This document shows, piece by piece, positions 45,966 to 59,015 of a stretch of 64,000 nucleotides of DNA. The notes under the pieces are model-generated. The model did no database searches. It saw nothing but the letters and a program-made list of their open reading frames with translations, and was not told where the DNA came from. Every line of letters begins with the position of its first letter. Within the stretch, counting starts at the first letter, position 1. The position numbers and the translations under genes were made by a program. Where the stretch lies: positions 11,089,902 to 11,153,901 of the forward strand of contig NC_058516.1 of NCBI RefSeq assembly GCF_020382885.2, written 5' to 3'. This DNA is from Scatophagus argus. Taxonomy: Eukaryota; Chordata; Actinopteri; Scatophagidae.

Positions 45966-48900
45966 CTGATTGAGAGAACGAGACACGATACAGCTGTCGT
46001 TATTAATCTATTATCTGTTCATTCATTAACAATTCAGTGATGGCATCAGACAACTGAAAGAGTGATGTCACAGTTTGAAGATGTGTTGTTTTGTTTTACA
46101 CTTACACTTCCTTAAGCCTGGTTTTAACCATTGGACTCCACCAGGCTCCACACTGAAAAGAGGACAGGACAGGGGTCAGACCAGGACATCTAATTTCAGC
46201 GTGCAAACATGGATATTACATTACTCTCAAATACTAATACTACAAATACTCACAATACGTGTAATCAGCCTGCTTCATGTCTGCCACTCACGCACAGACC
46301 TCTATCATAACACCAGGTGACAATGACTCCAAGACTATTTCCATCCAAAACCTCACAAGTCTCAAAAACGTATTAGGACAGGAGTGTCGCAATGTTATTG
46401 GCATTGGTTATATTTAAAGAATGAAATATTAATACACATAAGTTCACAAGAGAGAAAGCCCACATTAAAAAAAGATTAGTCTGACTGAAAGCATCGTTTT
46501 TTTGTATTTGATATAGATATATCACAATAATGCTCATTCATTCATTTTCTATACCGCTTATCCAGTTCATATATCTATAGCCTATATTTATATATATAGC
46601 TTATATATCTCAAATGTCCTAACTTGTCCAGTAGTTGTCAGTTTCAGTCACAGTTTTAGATAAATACTATTGTTCTGGTGTTATTGGAAGGCTTACTTTT
46701 TCAAATGTAATGGAGCTAAGATAGCATTTCCAGTTGTTGTGCTAAACCAGAATAAACACAATACAGCTATCTCTATGCTGACATGACATTAATTTGAAAA
46801 AATATATATATTTCTCAAAATGACAGACAGTTTCCTTTGCATGTATCATTTCCAACAGAAAATTCAAATTTTTATTCCTGGAGATGCTTTTCTTGGAGAC
46901 CTCCTATTCAATCAGCGTGTTGATAAAGTCAAAAGGCTTCCTACATGATTGTTTGTATGTTCATCAGCACCACCATTAACCAACAATGAAAATGTTTCCA
47001 GCTCTTTCATCTCTATCATACTGATTGTCTATGGCTGCAGCCATCCTCTTCATACCTGAGAGTTTCCAGTCTCCAGTCTGGATTTTCCAGCCCATCAGAC
47101 AGCGGCTTCACTGCCGAGTCTCTGAGATTATTGTAGCTCAGATCCAGCTCTCTCAAGTGGGAAGGATTGGAGCTCAGAGCTGAGGCCAAAAAAGCACATC
47201 CTTCATGTGTGATCAGACAGCCTGACAGCCTGCAAATGCACAAACACAAAAATAGCTCATGGCAGATCATCATGGCAGGGTTTTACTCGTCAAATACAAG
47301 AAGAAACTGTTTATAAATAAATAACTTAAAAATACAATTACTAATGTAGGGAGTTAATAGTGAATACATTGTGATCTAAAGAGTCTACTGTCATGCTTGC
47401 TACTACTACATACTAGCTAAATGGTAAGAGCACAATGACAACGTGACATCTTGTTCCATGTTTCGATTTCATGCTTTGCAGGTACAATGTTGGTTGCTTG
47501 TTAGGTGATCCGCGTTAGACTTAAAGTACAGCTGAGGATGGTGGAAAATGTTATTAATTTTGCAGGTATTTGGTTGTAAACAAATTATTGACAAATTAAT
47601 ATGTAAACCTGATGATGGTGCCAGATGAAAGCCAGAGTGTGGTTCAGGGGATCATGAAGGTCTGAACCACACTCCCACATCCCTATCCATCCATTAGTTT
47701 CTGAAACATTTCAATCAGAACCAAAGTGGAAAACTGACTAACAAAACTACATTACAAACTACATTATTGAGGACTCTGAAAATAAAATATGACTTCCCAC
47801 TGGTAGATAAAATTAGTCACCAGACAGAGGAAACTAGTGTATTCTTTATCCTCTCCTGTGAACATTTGGTGTAAATTTTGTTACATTTCAGAATACAACT
47901 CAGAATAAATGTTTACAATTATCTCCTGCATTTAATAATTCATCAATGAAAGCAAAAATTTAGTCAAATGTCCTTGGAAAAATTAGCAGATATAATCCTA
48001 CATAGCTAATCAGCTAATGTAAATCAAGACTTAAAATGGTCATCAGTTGAATGTATTGATGAATTCTGACCTGAGACTTTCCAGTCTACAGTGTGGACTC
48101 TCCAGTCCAACAGATAACAGCTTCACTCCTGAATCCTGCAGGTTGTTGTCACTGAGGTCCAGCTCTCTGAGACTAGAGGACTGAGAGCTGAGAACTGAGA
48201 TCAGAGCTTCACAGCTTCTTTCCGAGAGGTTACAGCCACTCAGTCTGGAGAGGCAACAGTAAGGAAACAAGTAATAAGTTGTTTATCCTTCACTCTAGTT
48301 GAGAGATAGAAATTTATTGATAAATATATCCCACTTACAGAGCTTTGTTTGAGGCTTTGACTACTGGCAGCAGCCTCCAAAGGGCCTCCTCTGAAGATGA
48401 GTATTTCTTCAGGTCAAATATATCCAGATCTTTTTCTGATGACAGCAAGATGAAGACCAGAGCTGACCACTGAGCAGGAGACAGCTTATCAGTGGAAAGT
48501 CTTCCTGAACTGAGGGACTGTTGGATATGCTCCACAAGAGAGCGATCATCCAGTTCATTCAGACAGTGGAAGAGATTGATGCTTTTCTCTGCAGAGGGAG
48601 TCTCTTCAATCTTGTTCTTGATGTACTCAACTGTTTCCTGACTGGTTAAGGAGCTACTTCCTGTGTGTGTCAGCATGCCTTGAAGGAGAGTCTGATTTGT
48701 CTGCAGTGAAAGGCCCAACAGGAAGCGGAGTAACAAGTCCAGGTGTCCATTTTGACTCTCAAGGGCCTTATCCACAGCACTCTGGTAAAAATGTGTCTCA
48801 GATTCATATTTTGTTCTTTCAGATTTCTGGGATGTTGACTGTTCTAACAGCAAACTGACACCCAAGCTGGTGAATGTCATATGGACATGAAGAGCAGCCA

Positions 48901-51900
48901 GAAACTCCTGAACACTCAGGTGGACAAAACAGAAAACCCTGTCCTGGTACAGTCCTCTCTCCTCTTTAAAGATCTGTGTGAACACTCCTGAGTACACTGA
49001 GGCTGCTCTGATATCAATGCCACACTCGCTCAGGTCTGATTCATAGAAGATCAGATTGCCTTTCTGCAGCTGCTCTAAAGCCAGTTTTCCCAAAGACGCA
49101 ATCATCTTCCTGTTGTCTGAATTCCAGTGTGCATCTGTCTCAGCTCCTCCTTTATACTTGACATTCTTCAGTTTAGTTTGAACCACAAGAAAGTGGATGT
49201 ACATCTCAGTCAGGGTCTTGGGCAGCTCTCCTCCCTCTCTGGTCTTCAACATATCCTCCAGAACTGTTGCAGTGATCCAGCAGAAGACTGGGATGTGGCA
49301 CATGATGTGGAGGCTTCGTGATGTCTTGATGTGAGAGATGATTTTGTTGGCCTGCTTCTTATCTTTTAATCTCTTCTTGAAGTACTCCTCCTTTTGTGGG
49401 TCAGTGAACCCTCTGACCTCTGTCACCATGTCGACGCACCTAGGAGGGATCTGATTGGCTGCTGCAGGTCGTGTGGTTATCCAGAGGCGAGCAGAGGGAA
49501 GCAGGTCGCCCCTGATGAGGTTTGTCAACAGAACATCCACTGTGGTGGACTCTGTGACATCAGTCAGGATCTCATTGTTGTGAAAGTCCAGAGGAAATCG
49601 ACACTCATCCAGACCGTCAAAGATGAAGACAACATCAAATTCTTCAAACTTGCAGATTCCTACTTCTTTGGTTTCAGTGAAGAAGTGATGAACAAGTTGC
49701 ACTAAGCTGTACCTTTTCTCTTTCAGAACATTCAGCTCTCTGAATGTGAATGGCAATGTGAACTGTATGTCCTGGTTGGCTTTGTCTTCAGCCCAGTCCA
49801 AAGTGAACTTCTGTGTTAGGACTGTTTTCCCAATGCCAGCCACTCCTTTTGTCAGCACTGTTCTGATTGGTTTAACTCTCGCAGGTGAGGGTTTAAAGAT
49901 GTTTTCAAGTCTGATTGTTGTTTCGGGTCCATCTCGTTTCCTGGATGCTGTTTCAATCTGTCTGACCTCGTGTTCTTTATTGACCTCTCCAGAATCTCCC
50001 TCTGTAATATATAGCTCTGTGTAGATCTCATTCAAAAGGGTTGGGTTTCCTGCTTTAGAAATCCCCTCAAACACACATTGGAATTTCCTCTTCAGTTTGG
50101 ATTTTAGTTTAGACAAGTCTAGACCGACTCCAGCTTGACTTCCTGAATGAATACACAACAAGATCAATAAATATTTCATACAGTTCACCTTAGTGAATGT
50201 TCCTTTTATCCATCACGTTAAATCTTGAAATCGTGAAATTCTCTTACTGCTCTGCAGCATGTCTGCTAGCTTGTCCCGCCCCATTCTTCTCAGGAAGTGG
50301 ACCGTGATCCTCTGAAATGCCTCTCTGTTGTTCCTCCTCTGCTCTTCCTCCTCACTGTCCAACATCTCCTCATCCTCCCTCTGATTTACTAAGCAATCTG
50401 GGTCATCTAAACTCAAAACCTTCCGGAACCTCTTCAGTTCATTCTTTACAAAGGCGACAATGTTCTCCTCCAGCAGCTGGAATATTGCATGAATGACACA
50501 ATCAAATTACATATACTGGTCTAAAAAGTGCAGCATGGAGGTTACTGTGAGAAGAAAAGCTGGGAAAGTAACTGTTGTACATGCACAGACCATAAATACG
50601 CAGTCCAAGTGTGTTTGATGCTGCTGGGCAGGCTGACCGCTGGACACCTCTGAGATCTTTTGGTCAACTCTGTGGAAGAATCATGACAAAATTTCCTCAG
50701 GCTCTCAGTGATGGTTCATTCCAGCTGATTACAGTCCAACAGGTATCACTGCCACTTTTCTATTTATGTTACATTACTAAAAACTCGAACTTGCACAGTT
50801 TGCATTTGTGGTCATTGCTTCCATGTTGGTTTTGTTTTGTAGTTTTGTTACAGCATGATCAACACCTTTTTTTTTTCTTCACAAAAGCACATTTAAAAGG
50901 CAAAACTTAGTTATTATAACAGCTTACCTCTTTGCAGGGAAGGGTTGTTCTCCTTTAAAATCGTAGAAACGCTCAAGTGACTGCTCACTCTTGAACGACA
51001 GACAGCTGAGTTTAGACTCAGGATCAGATAGAGGTTCAGCGGTGGCTGGTCTCTTACAGATCCTGCTAGGGGAAGACCACCAGGGACAGAAATTCACATT
51101 TTAGTCTTAAGGAAAAGTCTGCTGGAAAAAAACTAGGAGCTAGAAACCAAAAAAGGATCAATCAATGCACCAAAGTTCAATAAAAAGTGAAGCTGATTGA
51201 TTTCGGTCTTCAGTCACTTCAGTTATTTCTGAGAAAATTTTACTGTTATTGACAGATAATAGGGATACACTTGTGAATTTATGGGCTAATATCAATGTTC
51301 AAAAAAACAATTTGGTTAATAGCCAGTGCTGGTATCACTTTTTTGTTGTTGTATATTAGAGGTCCAACCAGTATCACTTGCATTTCTTTCTTTCTTTGTA
51401 ATAAGCTAAAAAAAATCTCTTATCATTTTAATCTCTCAGTTCATCTGCATCTTTGCTCAATGGTCTTCTTGTCGAAATATGTAAAATTTCACCACTCTAT
51501 CTTCATTTTCTACAGAATGCTATTTTCAACAACTGCTCACACACTATTGAGCCAATCATTGCAAAACTGTGGCAGAATCATCTACAGACTTCAATTTCGA
51601 TGTCAGTCGACCACAAGAGGGCGCCACAAATGTAAAAAGCAAAAACATAAAAGCAACTTACTGTCTGTCAGATAGATGTATTTGTTTAAAATCAATAAAA
51701 AAATCCTTTGAACAGTTGCTCTGGAAAGACATACAGCTGGGTTCAGGTCCAGGACAGTCTTGTATGTGCCGCTGCTCCGTAACTGATCGATGACCTTGTT
51801 TAAAATCAATAATAAAATCCTTTGACTGGTGGCTCTGGAAGGACACACAGCTGGGTTCAGGTCCAGGACAGCCTGGAGTGTTCTGCTGCTCTGGAACTGA

Positions 51901-52208
51901 TCGATGACCTTGTTTAAAATCAATAATAAAATCCTTTGACTGGTGGCTCTGGAAGGACACACAGCTGGGTTCAGGTCCAGGACAGTCTTGCGTGTGCTGC
52001 TGCTCTAGACTTGAACACAACACACAAAGAGCTTTGAGAGTGAATAATGATGGTGAAGTGATCTGAGTGCTGAGCTGTGACATGGAGACGAGTCATGGAC
52101 ATGTTACTGATCCTCTCACCTCTGAGCTTTGGTCTGGCAGTCATGTTCCCGACCCAGCGTGGTTTTAGAGGGGAGGATTCCCTCCTCTCTGTCCTCACAC
52201 TGATTCAT
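45430..52208 (-). CDS. NLRC3-like NOD-like receptor (FISNA-NACHT-LRR-B30.2), ten coding exons
   Basis: Cytosolic innate immune sensor or regulator of the fish-expanded NLR-C class. Exons, minus strand: 52208-52120, 52009-51662, 51062-50928, 50669-50591, 50476-50248, 50143-48340, 48244-48071, 47229-47056, 46152-46106, 45965-45430. All junctions are GT-AG and phases agree; total 3615 nt, 1204 residues. The start [10 protein letters not shown] is the usual one for this family. Order: three 37-residue repeats ([16 protein letters not shown]), a fourth related one, FISNA, NACHT with Walker A GVAGIGKT (about 393-400) and Walker B FIFDGLDE (about 466-473), ITTRPAA sensor, two LRR exons of exactly 174 nt, a linker [20 protein letters not shown], and B30.2. 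No disabling change is seen. Two LRR exons is few for the family. The donor of exon 4 (ATG/GTCTGT) is weak. Individual orthology among the many paralogues cannot be set. Confidence 0.95.
48340..50143 (-). CDS. NLR exon 6: FISNA and NACHT ATPase domain
   Basis: The 1804-base exon begins [14 protein letters not shown] (FISNA, through [10 protein letters not shown]) and covers the NACHT, winged-helix and superhelical parts. [17 protein letters not shown] occupies the region that contains the regulatory histidine in other NLRs. ATP-dependent oligomerisation is known for NACHT proteins; catalytic residues of both Walker motifs are present. The exon ends AAAGCTCT/GTAAGT, phase 2. Confidence 0.93.
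51662..52009 (-). CDS. NLR exon 2: three N-terminal 37-residue repeats
   Basis: The exon contains three copies, spaced 111 bases, of PEPSC(V/M)SFQS-x-SKDF-IDFKQ. The two right-hand copies are almost identical in DNA, so one arose recently. I place the acceptor at TTGTGTTCAAG/TCTAG because only this joins exon 1 in frame. Such repeats are typical of fish NLRs and vary in number between paralogues. Confidence 0.85.
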
Positions 52209-53060
52209 GTTAATGGACTCGCATCCACATTAGCTCTTGCACACTTTTATCTGGTGAGGAAACATTAAATTAAATCATCTTTTATATGAAAAAATATCAC
52301 CTTCGCATCCAGTGATTGGCTGTTATTTTTTTCTTTCATATAAGTGATAGGTAGAGATGCACAATAATGTCAACACTCCTTCAGTGCCCCATCCTGACCA
52401 CAAGATGGCGACTGTAACACACAAGCAACAAGCTGCAAGCAGCTGAAAACAGTGGAAACTGAGTCGTTAATGAGTCACCTGAAACTGTTAATGACAGAGA
52501 GAATAGACAAGTGGAGGAGAAGGTGGTAGTGTGTATAGGAATATCAAAAAAAAAGAAAAAGAAAAAGAAAAAAAAACTTGTCTTGGCAGTTTTGCCCAAA
52601 AAAGAAGGGTACGAATTTGGAAAGTGGGGTAACTTTTGAACTATCAGTCATTATAGCTGATTATGATATGAATTAATTAACCTTGACTGTCCTTTAGGAA
52701 GCCTTTTTTCTCGGAAATATAACAACCCTCCACAAAGCAAAGCCTGCTTAGCAAACCGAAACCGTCACGACTCTTTCATTTTGTAACGGAGCCGAAAAAA
52801 AAAACAAAAAAAACAGCGAATCAGGTAAAAGATCCTTTCTACCTACCTTAAATTCGTCATAATGGACGAAGGAAGTGACTTAATATGTAGACACATATTT
52901 ACACAAGAGAGACTGTCCAGATGTAGTTCTGACCTCAGATAAACGTATGAAAACATCGTTCAGACATGTTACGCTACCTTCTGTTGGAGGTTTAAACGGA
53001 GAAAATGATCTGCGCGACGATGGCTCGAGAGCAGGAACCGGAAGTAAAGGGAAAGAGGCG
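52209..53060 (-). promoter_or_regulatory. 5' region of the NLR gene
   Basis: An acceptor-like TTTCCTCACCAG precedes 52250, so the start-codon exon likely carries 42 untranslated bases and an upstream noncoding exon exists. CpG-rich sequence at 52990-53060 is a candidate promoter. A CCACAAGATGGCGACTG motif (YY1/CTCF-like) lies at about 52398. A poly(A)/AAAAG tract is at 52545-52578. The exact first exon is not resolvable. Confidence 0.4.
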
Positions 53061-53442
53061 GGCAGCTGGCATCCGCTTTGCTTTTTCTTTTTTTTTAAAC
53101 AGAAATTGTGCCATAATGTGCCCACTGTGCTCCTATTTTCCTTTACTGCATTGCTATTTATTTTCATGTGTGAATTTCCTTATATACTTTTTTTTTTTAA
53201 AAAATTTTGATAGTAACACGGAGGCGTGTGAGCCTTCTTACTCATATCCGTTAACTACCAGTGAGAAAAAATTCACAAATTCCATGTACTAATACGAAGA
53301 TAGGTAACTGAGTTGATTAAACAGACAGATTGTGATGTACTTTATTTTGTCGTAAAAAGAAAATAAAGCTGAAATGCTTACACAGCTCATAAAGTGAGTG
53401 GAAAAGTTGGATGTGACTGCGAATGAAGTTCAGTGTGACACT

Positions 53443-53462
53443 GCTGCCATCTAGTGGACATT
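53443..53462 (-). promoter_or_regulatory. CTCF-like site
   Basis: CTGCTGCCATCTAGTGGACA on the plus strand is the complement of the vertebrate CTCF core CCACTAGATGGCAG. It lies between the NLR and zinc-finger genes. The prediction is from motif alone. Confidence 0.5.
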
Positions 53463-54721
53463 TGAGAAAATGGCATCATGGCAATAATGAAGGAGGTATT
53501 CCAACAGTACTGATGTAGTTTACTTAATTATGTTTCTCACACTGTGCAGCAGAAAGAAATTTTAAAGTATGGGTTGTATGTGGATTTTATGTGTGTGAGT
53601 GAACCTATATTAGAAACAAGCATGTGCTGATCATCATCAATAAGGTCAGCCATGTTGCTGATATTGGATATTGTACTTTATTCTGAAAATGTGTATATAT
53701 ACTGTACTGTATAGAAACAGGCTTAATCTGAACCGATGCTTTAAAGGCAACATGACATTCGAATCATTTGAATAAAATAATAAATAAACTGAAAATAATT
53801 TATTCTAAAAACTTTGAATTTGATCAAAAACACACAAATGAACTGAACTCAGACAAGTCATAACTCGCCGTTCAACAACTGCCATTTTTTTTTTGGTGCA
53901 AGTTTCAAATTGTTGCATCTCTGTAGTTTTCAATCTGTTCGCTTTGCCAACTGTACTTCGTTGTTTTATTTTTGTTGTTGAAGCGATTTGTTTTCCAGTC
54001 GCACTTGAATACATCCGTCCCAGTTCGCGCCCATACACTTTGCGGTACAAAGCGATGTAGATTACGGAGTTTACGAGGTGTACCTGAACGCACCATGGCG
54101 CTCCTGTGTGTATCAAACTCCAACATGGAGCACAAGATAGAAGGAAAAACACCCATAAATGACATAAAAACACTGTAAATATTCTCAACATAGTTTTATT
54201 GTTATGTGACCATTTTGGTACAAATATTTTCCCGCCAGTGTGGTTAAATACTTTAGCAGATTTACTCACCAAACAAGAGATCTGCTCACATTTTGACATT
54301 TGGTAGAAGTTAATTTTGAATGGTATTAGCATTATTGCAGTCAGACAACTGAGCTAGGTTTTATGCATGTTAGTGGAGTCAATTTAAAGGAGACTTTTAC
54401 TTTTACCAGAAAAAAATGGCGGCTGCTTCTTTTGTAACATATTGTGAGAAACAGACATATGGTGTCAGCTCATATCTATTACAGGCCCCTGAATTAAATC
54501 AAATCTATATCATCGGGTCATATGGAAACTAGCTTTAGAAGGGCTTGAGAAAATAGCATTTTGACGCTAAAACATGCTTACAGGGAGCAACAGCGGCAGC
54601 ATGGTACCCATCCTTAGATGCCCTAGCGGTCAAAAAAAACGCTTTCCCTTCCGGGGTCACACAACACCTGATGGCACCCGATTTCCCATTACATATATAC
54701 CCTTTATGGCCTGAATGACCA

Positions 54722-54740
54722 CAGCGCCCCCTGTGGTACC
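54722..54740 (-). promoter_or_regulatory. CTCF-like site
   Basis: CAGCGCCCCCTGTGGTACC is the complement of a CTCF-type core (CCACAGGGGGCGCTG). It is the second such site in the NLR/zinc-finger interval. The surrounding 53070-55021 holds no gene I recognise. Confidence 0.5.
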
Positions 54741-55021
54741 CACAACAAATACAGAGTCACCATGCTTCCCCATAACATTGCGTTTGGCTCCTACATTTCC
54801 ATTGAACCAAATCTAAATCATATGGCGCCAGACTAACAATTACTGTATTGTTGTCCACAGAAACAACATATCATGATGAAATGATATACACTCCTAAGAG
54901 TTAATGGTGTTTAAATCCAAGTCAAGCGTAAAGTCATCAAATCTGCGACGAGTCCAAGTCATGTGATTCAAACCTGACACTTTCAGTATACTTTAAGTGA
55001 ATAACAAGGACCTCCGGAGCT

Positions 55022-57181
55022 TCATTTACCTCCTCTACCTGCACTAATACACTTATGCTTTTTGAACGAATGTTGCCATGTAAACCTTTTATCACAAACA
55101 CTGCAACCAAACGGCTTCTCCCCGGTATGCATTCTCATGTGTTTGGACAAAGTGTTTCGGAGAGTGAAACTCGCTTTGCAAACTGAGCACGTAAAGGGTT
55201 TTTCACCCGTATGGCCTCTCAGGTGTGAGGCTAAAGCCGAGCTTTGCGTGAATCCTCTACCGCAGACGGAACATCTGAAGGGTTTTTCCCCCGTATGGAT
55301 TCTCATGTGCCTCACTACATCACCTTTCCACGGGAAGGTTTTTTTACAAAATGCACAGCTGAAACATTTTCCTTCAGAATGAAGTCTCATGTGAGTTCTT
55401 AAGGAGTTCTTCCGGGGGTATCGCTTACCACAAACCGAACAACTAAATGGTTTCAAATCCATTTGCATTCTATCGTGTTCCTGCAGATGTCCAGAGCGGC
55501 CAAACCTCGTCGCACATGCGAAGGAGTCAACTGATGTTTTCCCAGCATTACATTCCTTATCACTTTCTAGGACTCCATTGTTTTGTAAGACGTTTAAACC
55601 TGACCGAGGTTCCCTTGTCTCCTCCCACTCACAACTATTATCAGTTTCAGATTCGGAGGATTGTGACATCTTGGCTGGTTCTGATCCCCCACAGTCCTCT
55701 CCGTCAGTTTTCAATTGCCACGCATCTCCGTTCTCTTCAGTCTGACTTTGATGAAGCTCTGAGGACCGACAACGACCATACTCGTGACATTTGAGTTGAT
55801 ATACCCAGGAGAATCTTTTGCCACAATCACTGCAGCTGTATCGCTTCAAACCTGTGTGGAGTTCCATGTGCTGTGTCAGATGTACCTTTTGTATAAATGT
55901 TTTACTGCAAACTGAGCAATTAAACGGTTTCTCTCCTGTGTGAATTCTCATGTGTCTCCTAAGATTTGAGTTTTTAAGGAACTGTTTACCACACTCAGAG
56001 CAGCTTGAGGATTTCTCACCAATATTACACCCTCTCTCCTCTTCCATAACCTTTAAACTTGACTGAGCTTCACTTCTTTTCTTACAATCACCACTGTCAT
56101 CGATATTTGGTTGCAAATTAGTGTTCACGACCGGTTCTGCTCCGCCACAGCCCTCTCCATCACCTGTTTCCACGAGTCCAGTTTGTCTTTGACATAGTTG
56201 TGAGACCTGAGGCTCCCCTTCGTCATCATCTTCATTCTTAACAGCGACAGGAGTGAATATAAACTTGGTGACGTCAGCTTCCTTCAGCCCTTGAAGCTGC
56301 GCTCCCTCCTGACTGGTGCAGAGTTCCTCCTGTTCCTCTTTAATGTGCGGCAGCTCCGGCTGGTCCCTGTGGTCCAGACTGGAGCCAGACACTTGCTTCT
56401 CAGGAGGGGCCTCTTCTTTAGTCACCAACAGTTGCTGGACATCTGTGGAGAACAATTAAACAAGGTCAGCAGCATTTCCAAATATCTCCATTTTAGGTGT
56501 AGCGAAGTAGTGTGGATATAATTGTAAAACATAGCAAAAAAACATGTTTACATGGACAAATGTTTTGAATGTTCAGTACTCATCCTTACACATATTGTGT
56601 TTATATTAAACTCACTGAACTTTTCTTCTTCTAAATTTAACATCAAACCAATGAATGAACTAAAACTTCAGCCACATGGTACAATTGGGCAGCTGATAAA
56701 TTTCGTTTCCTATAGATTTTTCACAATAAAAGCCTCGATTGAATAGTTGAGTAGTTAAAATTAACCCAATCTGCAACATACACAGACATAACACAGAAGT
56801 AATATCATAAAACATCACACCATTTGACTGAGTACTTTTACTTTTCACACTTTAACTTAATTTCTGAAAGCAGGTTTTGAATGCAGAACACCTATTTGTA
56901 ATGAGGTGCTTTCAGTGTGGTATTACTACTTTTACTATCACGTCATTGCTGCTTTCCAAGAAGTTTGAAGTGAGAACAACGAATGATATAAATAATGAAT
57001 AAATGTACAAACCTGCTCTGTATAACCGGACTTCGGGAATGAAAGCAGCGTAGAGTGCGCGTTGTCGAAAAAGTTCCTCTTCATACTCTGCTATCGTTCT
57101 TTTAAACAGTTCAAATATCTCATCAGAAGCTGCTGATAGTCGCTGGTTGACAAAGGCTCTCAGGGTTTGGATTTTAAGCAT
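55022..57181 (-). CDS. C2H2 zinc-finger transcription factor, two exons, 529 residues
   Basis: Exon 1 is 57181-57013 and exon 2 56442-55022, joined GCAG/GTTTGT and CTCCACAG/ATGTCC in phase 1 (1590 nt in total). The N-terminus [26 protein letters not shown]...EEELFRQR is the coiled leader common to many fish zinc-finger proteins. An acidic [15 protein letters not shown] segment follows. Fingers: a first group of three ([24 protein letters not shown]), the third ending His-x3-Cys-type; one decayed finger ([15 protein letters not shown], lacking its first Cys); then five (CSVCGKRY to CSVCDKRF) with TGEKPF linkers, the last lacking its final His. About seven fingers can bind zinc normally. It probably binds DNA in the nucleus; targets are unknown. 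Frame and splice sites are intact. Confidence 0.93.
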
Positions 57182-59015
57182 GTTTGTTTTTACAAATTTA
57201 CAGCATCTTCTCCTTCGGGTACATTACGTTAAATCAGTTTTGGCCACTCTTGCGCATGCTGTGTTGCTTAATGAGAACGTTGTTATCCGTACATTACCAA
57301 CTAGCTAGCCAAAGACGCTATGGAGGTTTTGAGTACATGAAAAACTACAGCTTGGTCTCTCCTGCAGCTAGTCCGACTAGCACTGCAATGCCGAATTCTT
57401 TCCGTCTATTTACAGATACCAAGCGACACTAATCTCCATGCAGTCTGGGTTTACAGGAGGTGAAACATTACGAAAGTGTACCCAAAGTCCACTTAAAGGA
57501 ATTTATCAATGCACGAATGCTCTGCTGGTTCGCTTTAGACTGTACTTCATGCTAATCCACGCGAGACCTAACCGGAAAAGCGCTTCCTCTTTCTTCCTCG
57601 AGTGCATTTCCGGCAGGTTGTAGCGTAATACTGCCCTCCACCGTTACAAAGGAGTCACTTCAGCTCATAATTGAAATTGTGTAATGAATAGTATAACTCA
57701 ATAAAATTCGATACACATATATCGATATAATTAATAATAATAATTGTTTCTAAAAGTAAACAATGACTTAATTGAAAAGAGAGACACTTTCAAATCTGGC
57801 ATTACGTGTGCTGTATGCTGTACATTAAGAAATAGTGATCTTGAGTTAAGGTTGAAAGTTTTTTTTTTGTTTTTTTGTCAAACAGGGCTCTTTTGTCGTA
57901 CAATAAGGATCACAAGAATAGGAGACCAACGATTCTTTCACTCCACACTCAAATCTTAGCTTGCACACTGCTTAGTGTTAACAGCAAAGGTGTGAACTTG
58001 CTTGAGTCACATGACTGAGTCCAACTGTGAATCTGGTGACTTGTCAAAAAGAAAAAAGGCTAAGTGCAACACCAGTTACTGGTGACTGAACTTAGACTGA
58101 ATCCTGATTTGGAACGACCTGATATCCTCCCATAGAGTGTTAAAACTTGTATCACAGAATAAATAAATTAAAAAAAAAAACTACCTGATCATATTTGAAA
58201 ATACATGAATACATCTTTGAATCTATCCAACAGCAGCCAATCACATTACACGAGCAGCAGTGAGCGGTGCATTTAACGCAGACCTGCTGACAGATAAATA
58301 ATGACTGTTTCAGGACTCAAAACACAAAGTGAATTTGATTTTTGTTTTTGTACACATGTCTAAGTACACATTTGAAAAGTGTTGAAAAATTATAAATATG
58401 TCAACTGACACCTTTAAGTTTGTCTGCCAGAATAGTTTGCATCCCGTGAATGTGTTTTTAAAGTTTTTAAACCAAAATTATTATGTATATAGTTTTTCAA
58501 GCATCTTAAACCTGCAGTACAGAACCTTTGTCTCCCTCTTCTGGCAGTGAGAGTAATTACACAAACACTGTTGATGTACTTACAAAGAAATACTCTGGCG
58601 ATAACAGGTTTAACCAACAATGTGTGAACTCAAATTGAAAGGGCTTGAATATAACAGACACTAGAGGCTTGAAACTTCTTAAAGGAGCGTGCCAGAGTTT
58701 TTGTTTGGATGTTTTAGCTAATTAAATTGCTTAAACTTTGAATGAACTATTTTCCAAAGTACTGTGTTTTAGAAATCTGAAGAGGTTGTTGAAGGGAAAC
58801 AAATCAGAATGAAACTGTAAAACAAACTATTTTATTGTCACATCTGCTTACAGCTGGTGCTCATGATCATAGTTAAGAACAATTTAAACTGGACGTATTT
58901 ACACGTGAAGTCACATGTCAAACTGTATGTCATGCAGTATTTTGTGTGGCATGCTGGTTGTTTCTGTCCATCAGTCCCGTGCCAGAGTCCAGATCTCCTT
59001 CTTCTCTGTTCACAG
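57182..59015. other. Intergenic between zinc-finger and KCNH genes
   Basis: It contains the zinc-finger gene's upstream region (57182-57610, several CpG). No TATA box is obvious. The rest is AT-rich with poly(A) and poly(T) tracts and no recognisable gene. The far end (58815-59015) probably includes the KCNH 3' untranslated region on the minus strand. Confidence 0.4.

Noticed and set aside
53805-54332. A 175-codon minus-strand frame with HLVNSVIYIALYRK, faintly like the end of a seven-helix receptor
   Set aside because: Only about 25 residues are suggestive, the NPxxY proline is missing, and the rest is lysine-rich low complexity without relatives I know.
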